Source of the DNA: CAZKBP01 sp964551015
Lineage (GTDB): Bacteria; Bacteroidota; Bacteroidia; Cytophagales; Microscillaceae
Reading direction: 5' to 3'
Length of the DNA: 7,688 nt
Assembly (NCBI GenBank): GCA_964551015.1
Contig: CAZKBP010000083.1
Coordinates: 1 to 7,688, forward strand
The notes under the pieces were generated by a model that made no database searches, had not been told where the DNA came from, and saw only the letters and a program-made list of their open reading frames with translations. Made by a program: the position numbers and the translations under genes. Positions 1 to 5,093 of this stretch are shown here, piece after piece (the stretch's first letter is position 1; each line of letters starts with the position of its first letter).

Positions 1-1301
1 TAGAACTGGTAAATAACCTGCTTGACTACTCCAAGATCGAGGCGGGTGAGGCCAAGGTTCAAAAACAAGTCTTTTCGCTGCCTCTACTCTGCCAAGCCCT
101 CATCCGTAGCTTCCAAGCCCAAGCCAGCCAGAAGGGACTCTCTCTGGGCTTGATCCTAGAAGATCGGCTTGCTAATCTCCAAGTACAAAGTGATAAAGTG
201 ATGATCTACCAAATTCTGAGTAATCTGTTGGGCAATGCCCTCAAATTTACCCAAGTGGGAGGCGTGCAGCTCAGAATTGTCTCTCAAGCCGAATCACCAG
301 CGCAAATCACGCTTCGCTTCGAGGTAGAAGACAGTGGCTCCGGCATTCCCGAAGATCAGTTGGCGCATATTTTTGAGCGTTTTACCCAAGTCAGGGCTTC
401 CGAGCAGATCAAACCGCAAGGGACGGGCTTGGGCTTATCCATCTGCCGCGCGTTGCTGCACTTGCTGGGCAGTCAACTGGAAGTAAGCAGCGAGGTGGGG
501 CAGGGTTCTACATTTTTCTTTCAATTGACCCTAGAGAAGCAAAAAGATAGCTCCCTTTCCAAGTCTATTTCACCCCAAGAGGCTAGCCCGCTTCCTAAAA
601 CAATTCTTGTGGCGGAGGATAACTTGATTAATCAGCAGGTCATTCGGCAGATACTCCAAGGATGGGATTTTCGGGTAGAAATTGCTCAGAATGGCTTAGA
701 AGCCATTGATATTCTGCAAGAGAAATCTGTAGACTTGGTTTTGATGGATTTGCAAATGCCAGAAATGGACGGTAAGCAAGCAATTGCGCTCATCAAAGAA
801 CACGATAAACTGAAAGATTTACCCATCATCGTGATGACCGCCGAGGTAAGCCCTCGAATCGAGAAAGCGGTAAAAGGTCTCGGTGCTAATCAGGTTGTAC
901 ATAAACCCATTAGCCCCGATCAATTGCATCAGGTGATTCTAGAGCACATCTCTGCCGAGGAAAATATGACCCGCATCAACGAAAATACGCTCAATACCAT
1001 CGCGAAAGGAGATCAAGATTTCATAGAAAATGCCAGACAAATTTTTTTATTAGAAACAGAAAGTTTCATCAGAGATTATGAAGCTTTTCTTGGAGAGGAG
1101 GATCAAGCATCCTTGGCTAACTTGCTCCACAATTACAATACTTCTCTGTCCTTATTTGGCATGAACCATATTCAGCCCGCACTTCGGCGTGGTCAGGACT
1201 TGCTTGATGCAGAGGCCGACTCAACAACCTTAAAAACGCATTTAAAGGAAGTAAAGAATCTCATTCAAACATTAATCAAGCAGCTGAAAGATAGAGTCTA
1301 A
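1..1301 (+). CDS. Hybrid sensor histidine kinase/response regulator, C-terminal 432 residues (5' end outside window)
   Basis: The frame is open from base 3 to the TAA at 1299-1301, so the gene starts upstream of the window. The visible part opens with the end of a HisKA dimerisation helix (ELVNNLLDYSKIEAGE, from base 3); the phosphorylated His would lie just outside. A HATPase domain follows: N-box QILSNLLGNALKFTQ from 210, G1 box DSGSGIP from 330, F-box IFERFTQ, and G2 box GTGLGLSI from 420. A receiver domain runs from about 600 to 950, with acidic EDN near its start, phospho-acceptor Asp at 747-749 (LMDLQMPEMDG), conserved Thr in IVMTA and Lys in HKP. The last ~110 residues resemble an Hpt domain: HNYNTSLSLFG aligns with HxLKGSxxxxG, keeping His (1128-1130), Ser and Gly but not the Lys-Gly. 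The protein autophosphorylates and passes phosphate to its own receiver; the sensor part and signal are not visible. No clear terminator follows. Confidence 0.95.
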   Translation, partial: ELVNNLLDYSKIEAGEAKVQKQVFSLPLLCQALIRSFQAQASQKGLSLGLILEDRLANLQVQSDKVMIYQILSNLLGNALKFTQVGGVQLRIVSQAESPAQITLRFEVEDSGSGIPEDQLAHIFERFTQVRASEQIKPQGTGLGLSICRALLHLLGSQLEVSSEVGQGSTFFFQLTLEKQKDSSLSKSISPQEASPLPKTILVAEDNLINQQVIRQILQGWDFRVEIAQNGLEAIDILQEKSVDLVLMDLQMPEMDGKQAIALIKEHDKLKDLPIIVMTAEVSPRIEKAVKGLGANQVVHKPISPDQLHQVILEHISAEENMTRINENTLNTIAKGDQDFIENARQIFLLETESFIRDYEAFLGEEDQASLANLLHNYNTSLSLFGMNHIQPALRRGQDLLDAEADSTTLKTHLKEVKNLIQTLIKQLKDRV

Positions 1302-1327
1302 TGTTAGCCCTCACACCTTATTTGAGA

Positions 1328-1359
1328 TGGACTTTCCCCAATTGTTTAGACAGGAATTC
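1328..1359. repeat. Candidate IS3-family terminal inverted-repeat sequence (single end)
   Basis: The sequence starting TGGACTTTCCCCAATTG and continuing to TTTAGACAGG has the look of an IS3-family end: 5' TG, a C-run near position 10, and TAGACA near position 25. It lies about 55 bp beyond the stop of the minus-strand transposase fragment, where the right end of an IS3-type element is expected. No matching opposite end was found between 1800 and 2472, so the other end appears to be lost. The identification is by resemblance only. Confidence 0.45.
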
Positions 1360-1415
1360 TTAAATCTTAGGTTAATTCATCATCAGGAAATTTCTTCCTT
1401 TTTGCTTCTTTTTTT

Positions 1416-1799
1416 TCATTGCCATCCGCGTTCATTTTGGGGATCAGGCACCATCTCTCTCTTTGTCAGAACCTTCCCGTAAACTACTGCCGGATAGTTA
1501 TCCCCAATGGAAGAATGCCTTCGGTGGATATTGTAATAATCAAAATAATACTGCAATCCCCGGTACAGCTCCCGAACCGTCGGATGGGCATATAAATACA
1601 CGTGCTCGTACTTGAGCAGCTTCCATAAGCTTTCAATAAAAGCATTGTCGGTTGCTCTTCCTTTACCATCCATACTGAGAAGTACTTCCTGGCCCAGCAC
1701 CGTCTGGGTAAACGTCTGACTGGTAAATTGGATGGCCTGATTGGTGATAAGATACCAAGGTTTAGCCCCTTTTCGGGCGCGTCTCATGATATTACCCAA
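1416..1799 (-). pseudogene. IS3-family transposase (OrfB/rve integrase) C-terminal remnant
   Basis: About 120 residues match the C-terminal half of an IS3-type DDE integrase: the QFTSQTFT segment, SMDGKGRATDNAFIESLW (with the catalytic Glu of FIE), LKYEHVYLYAHPTVRELYRGLQ and a YYNIHRRHSSIG end. A complete OrfB is usually about 270-290 residues, so the N-terminal part with the first catalytic Asp is missing. The normally conserved (N/H)-(T/S)-D-Q-G motif before QFTS reads ITNQAIQFTS here, so the second catalytic Asp is Asn and the Gly is Ala. The frame has no good start (TTG at 1799, ATG at 1787) and runs in frame from a TGA at 1806-1808. I read it as a dead transposase fragment. Confidence 0.85.
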
Positions 1800-2006
1800 T
1801 TTGACTCAGACTTCTTTTAAAAGTTGCCAGCGTAGTTGGGTGAAGGTTTTCTCTTGAGGTGCTTTTTTACTCCACCAACGAAAAGCCTAGAGCTGAGGGC
1901 TTTCCCGAAGGGGAGCATCTATCTGACGATCTAATTGCTGTAAAAAGGAGCCTAAGTAGCAAAGGAATTGTGCTAATAATCTCTGGCTGGCTTTTTTGCT
2001 TTCTAA
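1800..2006 (-). pseudogene. Decayed, unrecognised coding remnant with two in-frame stops
   Basis: In the same minus-strand frame as the IS3 fragment, the DNA is open from 2006 except for a TAG at 1887-1889 and a TGA at 1806-1808. The two pieces read ESKKASQRLLAQFLCYLGSF...LQQLDRQIDAPLRESPQL, then AFRWWSKKAPQEKTFTQLRW followed by QLLKEV. The composition is protein-like (Leu/Gln-rich helix followed by a basic Trp-rich stretch) and the open stretch is long for such DNA, so it was probably once coding, perhaps for another transposase. No family was recognised. The shared frame with the IS3 fragment could mean one mutated gene or a chance fusion of two decayed elements. Confidence 0.4.
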
Positions 2007-2100
2007 TCATTGATTGGCTATCTTACTCATGAGACTTGGGGTTTTGTTTTATTTTGATTTTGTGGTGATTTCAAATTAAACCATTCATCAGGTCTTTCCT

Positions 2101-2135
2101 AAATAAAAAAAGCCATCCCAAAATTCGGGATGACT
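2101..2135 (-). terminator. Rho-independent terminator, minus strand, with no visible gene
   Basis: Read on the minus strand, AGTCATCCC, a 7-nt loop (GAATTTT) and GGGATGGCT form a 9-bp stem (one G-U pair), followed by TTTTTTTATTT. This is a textbook intrinsic terminator. On the plus strand no T-run follows the hairpin, so it works in one direction only. No minus-strand gene lies between it and the DJ-1-like gene at 2473. Confidence 0.8.
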
Positions 2136-2472
2136 CATGATTTGCCAGACTTCTGCTTAATTTCCTAGTGAATTGTACTACTAGATATGTTTTTTTTAGG
2201 ATTTTTGGCTCAAAATAGTTTTTGCACAACCCAGCATACCAAAAGCTAACTATAAATTAATTTTGTTTACACAGTGCTCTGCTCTCGTAGAGAAGGTCAT
2301 TCAATTTCTTATATTTATGATTAGTCCCGTATCTGATAACATGGATGAATTTTGATAAGATAAGATAGAAGAAATGGATTTAGGAGGTAGACTAAGATTC
2401 CGAAGTGATAAGTAACAAAATTATTGACCAAGAAAGAAATGAATGTGACCTTAAAAGTTTGCCATTAAAAAT
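2136..2472. other. AT-rich intergenic region upstream of the DJ-1-like gene
   Basis: No convincing ORF or RNA was found in these 337 bases. One exact TAnnTTTG box (TAATTTTG, 2258-2265) could drive the gene at 2473, but no TTTG lies at the expected -33 distance; the nearest, at 2221-2224, is about 33 bp upstream. An AGGAGGT string near 2384 has no start codon at a useful distance. The bases just before the ATG are A-rich, as is usual in Bacteroidota. Confidence 0.4.
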
Positions 2473-3660
2473 ATGCCGAAGCAATCAAAAAAAATTAATC
2501 TGGCCATCTCGTTGTTGGCCTTGATCATTTCCTTGACCTTACTGCTCTATTTAGCCTGCCAGCCTATCCGCGAATTCCAGATCTTTGATACCTACCAAGG
2601 TAGCGAAATATCAGAGCATCATCTGCCCGTCTGGGATGACACCAAGAAAACGGTAGTCCTGGTGGCCGACTATCGGGGAACCGAAATCTTTGATTTGCTG
2701 GCTCCTTTTTATCTGTTCAACGCCACTGGAGAGGCCAATGTTTACATTGTCGCGGCAAATAGGGAGCCGATAATCCTGCGGAAAGGTCTCTTTATTTTGC
2801 CGCACTACACTTTTGAGGAATTTGATCAAAACCACCTCAGGGCCGACGTCATTGTCATCCCCAACCTCTCTACGCTGGAGGGAAAATCCCTCAGTCCGAA
2901 CATCCTGCGTTGGATACGCTCGAGTTATGACTCCACCACCAGAGTCCTTTCAGTATGTGACGGTGCCCTAACTGCTGCTGCCAGTGGCATTTACGATGGC
3001 CATCTCCTGACCACCCACGCCTCCGACTTTGGTATAGTCAGCAAGCAGTTTGACCGTCCGCGCTGGGTGCAAGATGTTGGAGTTACCCAAAGCAGACATC
3101 TGTACAGTACGGCGGGGGTTTCTCACGCCGTAGAAGGTAGCCTGGTGGTCATCCGGGATCTGTTTGGAGCATCGTATATGCGTAAGGTGATGCAAAAGAT
3201 TAATTACCCCTATCCTGCGCCCAATTTGTCGCATCAGAGTATCCCCATCTCATTCGAGCATAAACTGGCGATCCTGCAAAAGGTAGTTTTTAGAAAAAAT
3301 CCCCGCATTGGCGTTTGGCTGGAGGAGGGCATGTCCGAATTTGAGCTGGCCGCCGTGCTGGATACCTACCACCGAACCTTTCCTCGCTCCATCAAAACTT
3401 ATTCGCCAGCAAATCAGCCGGTTACTTCCCGCTACGGCCTGAGGCTGATCCCGACCGGAAGGATTGAGGAAGCTACCCTGGATGAGCTTTACGTCCTTGC
3501 CTCCGAAAAAAACACTCCGCTGCCTGATATGCACAAGGCTAAGATCGTGCGGGGTCAGGGAGAAAAATCGTATATTTTCGATGATCTGTTGGCCAGCGTG
3601 GAAAGTGCTTACGGCAAGCAATTTTTGCAGGTGGTCAAGTGCCTGCTTGATTATAATTAA
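2473..3660 (+). CDS. Membrane-anchored DJ-1/PfpI (class I glutamine amidotransferase-like) protein, probably with tandem domains
   Basis: This 395-residue protein begins with a basic tip and one hydrophobic helix (about residues 9-29), so it is probably anchored in the inner membrane facing out. The helix ends YLAC; Cys29 fits a lipobox poorly, so an anchor is favoured over a lipoprotein. Residues 58-235 match the DJ-1/PfpI domain seen in GlxA/AraC-type regulators: VVLVADYRGTEIFDLLAPF, nucleophile elbow LSVCDGA with Cys162, GIYDGHLLTTHASDFG with His182, RWVQDVGV and STAGVSHAVEGSLVVIRDLFG. No AraC helix-turn-helix follows. Residues 277-345 (RIGVWLEEGMSEFELAAVLD, then YGLRLIPTG) look like the start of a second, divergent DJ-1 domain that lacks a Cys elbow. 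The ATG at 2473 gives the complete membrane helix. Substrate and reaction are unknown. The gene appears to be monocistronic. Confidence 0.85.
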   Translation: MPKQSKKINLAISLLALIISLTLLLYLACQPIREFQIFDTYQGSEISEHHLPVWDDTKKTVVLVADYRGTEIFDLLAPFYLFNATGEANVYIVAANREPIILRKGLFILPHYTFEEFDQNHLRADVIVIPNLSTLEGKSLSPNILRWIRSSYDSTTRVLSVCDGALTAAASGIYDGHLLTTHASDFGIVSKQFDRPRWVQDVGVTQSRHLYSTAGVSHAVEGSLVVIRDLFGASYMRKVMQKINYPYPAPNLSHQSIPISFEHKLAILQKVVFRKNPRIGVWLEEGMSEFELAAVLDTYHRTFPRSIKTYSPANQPVTSRYGLRLIPTGRIEEATLDELYVLASEKNTPLPDMHKAKIVRGQGEKSYIFDDLLASVESAYGKQFLQVVKCLLDYN

Positions 3661-3689
3661 CAGCAATATCGAGATTACGAAACTTTTCG

Positions 3690-3826
3690 TCTTCGCCCGC
3701 ACTGGGGGAAGCGTGCTATATAGATAGCTTTAACAAACAAGTGTTACTAATGTGTTTGCCTGTGGCGACAACACCCACCCGATGCGCGCCGTAGCTAATG
3801 CCCTAGCCGCAGGAAACACTTACAAA
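3690..3826 (+). pseudogene. C-terminal remnant of a thioredoxin-reductase-like FAD/NAD(P) oxidoreductase
   Basis: From 3734 the frame reads QTSVTNVFACGDNTHPMRAV, then ANALAAGNTYKS. This is the C-terminal FAD-binding signature of the thioredoxin-reductase family (TSVPGVFACGDN, MRxVANAxAAGN). Just upstream, the frame one base off reads LGEACYIDSFNK, which fits the preceding (V/I)D-x-F-x-K-TSV segment, so a one-base frameshift near 3735 would restore the protein. There is a TAA at 3731-3733 in the first frame. Nothing of the FAD- or NAD-binding N-terminal domains is found, and similarity stops at about 3823. The scrap marks a rearrangement breakpoint beside the element on the right. Confidence 0.7.
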
Positions 3827-4113
3827 TCACCAAGAAAACACAGATTAAGTACCAGAGAGGTCATAAAAAAAGCCAGTCCCAAACTAAGTGTTTGAAACCA
3901 GCTCAATACTAATTTAGTGTTCGTCGGGATGGCGAGATTTGAAACATCTCTATCTTCTTCACTTAAATCATTGACAATAAGTCGGTTCCAGTAAATAACC
4001 AGAACAGGGCAACCGAATTGGCAACCTGATAGGACTAAAAAAATAACTGATACAAAATCAGCTTCTCTACTTTGAGTTTTTTCTATATTATATTCTGTAT
4101 TCAATTTTCTCAA
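3820..4113 (-). CDS. Possible small membrane protein, or in-frame extension of the XRE gene; unrecognised
   Basis: An open minus-strand frame encodes 97 residues with two hydrophobic stretches (VSVIFLVLSGCQFGCPVLVI and LSWFQTLSLGLAFFMTSLVL). It has no ATG near its beginning, only TTG at 4113, and no ribosome site was seen. The frame is open back to 4155 and is the same frame as the XRE gene, separated from it only by that gene's TAG at 4156-4158. The DNA is AT-rich and the plus strand is full of stops here, so this is not a shadow of another gene. It could be a translated small membrane protein, a lost C-terminal extension of the regulator, or chance. The last residues overlap the oxidoreductase remnant on the other strand. 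Confidence 0.3.
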   Translation of the reverse strand: MRKLNTEYNIEKTQSREADFVSVIFLVLSGCQFGCPVLVIYWNRLIVNDLSEEDRDVSNLAIPTNTKLVLSWFQTLSLGLAFFMTSLVLNLCFLGDL

Positions 4114-4155
4114 TAGTTTTTTGCTATCAGATTGCCAACGACTACTTCGGTTGCC

Positions 4156-4581
4156 CTAGCGCTTTGACAAAGCGGTAATCGTCTCCAAATGCTTTTCCTC
4201 TCTGGAACGATACTCCTTCAATTGACGATCTTTTTCTGCCAGCAACTGCTCAAATTGCCTATCCTTTTCGCTGAGAACCTTATCAATAATTTCCTGTCCA
4301 AACTCCCCCCCGTCTTCAGGTTTAGATTCATAAAATCCAATCACCTGTCCTTCACCTTCTCCTTTCAAAAACATCTCCCCTTTCCCCTGAATAAACCAGT
4401 AAAGGTTCAAACCCCTTACCTTACTCGCCACCGCCTGGATCACATCAAAGGAAGGTCGTGTTTTATTCTTTTCAATATGTGACATCGTACCGATATTGAT
4501 TCCCACCGAACGCGCAAAATCCGCCTGATTCATCCCAAGTGCGTCCCGGAGCAGCTTCATGCGTTCATTGATTGTTTCCAT
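4156..4581 (-). CDS. XRE-family helix-turn-helix transcriptional regulator with C-terminal coiled coil
   Basis: The 141-residue protein has a Cro/C1-type HTH at residues 6-65: MKLLRDALGMNQADFARSVG leads into recognition helix NIGTMSHIEKNKTRPS and RGLNLYWFIQGKGEMFLKG, the usual end of this domain in Bacteroidota phage and mobile-element repressors. Residues 97-138 form a charged helix with an internal repeat (SEKDRQFEQLLAEKDRQLKE), probably a dimerising coiled coil. No peptidase (LexA/CI-type cleavage) domain is present, so induction by self-cleavage is unlikely. The ATG at 4579-4581 is seven bases from a perfect 17-bp palindrome whose core recurs before the gene at 5094, so autoregulation and control of the rightward genes are likely. 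The gene is divergent from 4699. Its stop is preceded by a 15-bp palindrome. Confidence 0.9.
   Translation of the reverse strand: METINERMKLLRDALGMNQADFARSVGINIGTMSHIEKNKTRPSFDVIQAVASKVRGLNLYWFIQGKGEMFLKGEGEGQVIGFYESKPEDGGEFGQEIIDKVLSEKDRQFEQLLAEKDRQLKEYRSREEKHLETITALSKR
4160..4174. repeat. 7+1+7 palindrome at the 3' end of the XRE coding sequence
   Basis: CGCTTTG-A-CAAAGCG is a perfect inverted repeat that overlaps the last codons of the regulator and abuts its TAG stop. As RNA it would give a short 6-bp stem. No U-run follows, so it is not an obvious terminator. Confidence 0.5.
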
Positions 4582-4587
4582 TATACG

Positions 4588-4604
4588 AAATTTAGTCTAA
4601 ATTT
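4588..4604. promoter_or_regulatory. Probable XRE operator 1 (8+1+8 palindrome)
   Basis: AAATTTAG-T-CTAAATTT is a perfect 17-bp inverted repeat six bases upstream of the XRE start codon. The core TTTAG-N-CTAAA recurs at 5028-5038 before the initiator gene. It sits just upstream of the expected -33 region of the rightward TATATTTG promoter (4628-4635) and in the leader of the leftward transcript. A bound XRE dimer could therefore affect both. That the XRE protein is the one that binds is inferred. Confidence 0.65.
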
Positions 4605-4627
4605 TTAGATATTAAGATTATATTCTA

Positions 4628-4635
4628 TATATTTG
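4628..4635 (+). promoter_or_regulatory. Rightward -7 box TATATTTG (for 4699 gene)
   Basis: This is an exact match to the Bacteroidota -7 consensus TAnnTTTG, 63 bases before the ATG at 4699. Transcription would start near 4641. No clear TTTG is present at -33; that position is T-rich and adjoins the operator palindrome. The box forms one arm of a 10-bp inverted repeat with the leftward box. Confidence 0.5.
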
Positions 4636-4650
4636 AATCACTTACTTTGA

Positions 4651-4658
4651 CAAATATA
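4651..4658 (-). promoter_or_regulatory. Leftward -7 box TATATTTG (for XRE gene)
   Basis: On the minus strand the sequence is TATATTTG, an exact TAnnTTTG match, about 70 bases before the XRE start. A TTTTG at 4683-4687 (minus strand) is a possible -33 element, although the 24-base gap is a little long. The predicted leader contains the operator at 4588-4604. Confidence 0.5.
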
Positions 4659-4666
4659 TAAAAACA

Positions 4667-4686
4667 TTTGATTTTTTCGAATCAAA
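4667..4686. repeat. 7-bp inverted repeat in the leader of the 4699 gene
   Basis: TTTGATT and AATCAAA flank a 6-base TTTTCG loop. The repeat lies 12 bases upstream of the ATG at 4699. It could be a second protein site or an mRNA hairpin affecting translation of the small protein. It is unlike the TTTAG-N-CTAAA operator. Confidence 0.4.
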
Positions 4687-4698
4687 AGTCAAATTATT

Positions 4699-5001
4699 AT
4701 GAAAATCACGAGTCAATCAGTGGAAAAATATTTGGACAGTTTAAACTCCAACGAGAAAACCAAAGCCATCGAGGAGCTGAAACAACTTCTCCGTCAGAAG
4801 GAAAAGGAGGAAAAAGAGCGGTTCAAGCAAGAGTACGATCAAAGATTAGCAGAAGTACTAAGAAATGAGAAATTTCCCGATACATATGCAATCATTTTAG
4901 AGTACAACAAGGGACTAGAACGCAAACGCTCCTACGCGGTCAAAAACAAGAAATCCAGAGATATGGAGGTTCTAGAAGCTTTTGAAGAATTAGTCAGATG
5001 A
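4699..5001 (+). CDS. Small charged helical protein, function unknown
   Basis: The 100-residue protein is very rich in Lys, Glu and Arg. Residues 5-52 are predicted by eye to be one long helix, probably a coiled coil (KYLDSLNSNEKTKAIEELKQ followed by LLRQKEKEEKERFKQEYDQR). A second part has FPDTYAIILEYNKGLERKRS and an acidic end (MEVLEAFEELVR). There is no membrane segment, signal peptide or recognised DNA-binding fold. The ATG at 4699 follows an A/T-rich leader without a Shine-Dalgarno site. It is divergent from the XRE repressor and 92 bp ahead of the replication initiator, the position of an early lysogeny or replication-control gene. It could be an antirepressor, a Cro-like accessory or a replication cofactor, but nothing in the sequence decides between these. 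Confidence 0.75.
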   Translation: MKITSQSVEKYLDSLNSNEKTKAIEELKQLLRQKEKEEKERFKQEYDQRLAEVLRNEKFPDTYAIILEYNKGLERKRSYAVKNKKSRDMEVLEAFEELVR

Positions 5002-5027
5002 TTTTTTTTGACCACTTCATCCAAATA

Positions 5028-5038
5028 TTTAGACTAAA
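5028..5038. promoter_or_regulatory. Probable XRE operator 2 before the initiator gene
   Basis: TTTAG-A-CTAAA repeats the 11-bp palindromic core found upstream of the XRE gene and lies 55 bases before the ATG at 5094. It is shorter than operator 1, with imperfect flanks (AA before, AA after). The surrounding 92-bp gap is AT-rich; no exact TAnnTTTG box was found downstream of the palindrome. Confidence 0.6.
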
Positions 5039-5093
5039 AATATATAAACAAATACTAATATCACTTCATCTTTATCAATTTTTGCAAACCTAA

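Noticed and set aside
2165..2199. Plus-strand terminator (CTAGT/ACTAG with a T-run after it)
   Set aside because: The stem is only 5 bp with a 10-base loop, and it follows no plus-strand gene closely.
2258..2265. TAATTTTG as a firm promoter for the DJ-1-like gene
   Set aside because: The -7 box matches, but no -33 TTTG is at proper distance and the leader would be about 200 bases, so it is noted only in the intergenic entry.
2377..2418. Small ORF beginning ATGGATTTAGGAGGT
   Set aside because: It is only 13 codons with no ribosome site or conservation signal visible; the AGGAGGT string lies inside it and serves no nearby start.
2611..3702. Open minus-strand frames opposite the DJ-1-like gene
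   Set aside because: The plus-strand protein has clear domain motifs through this interval; the antisense frames have none.
4668..4868. 66-codon plus-strand frame overlapping the start of the 4699 gene
   Set aside because: It is an out-of-frame shadow; the 4699 frame has the better start position and protein-like composition.
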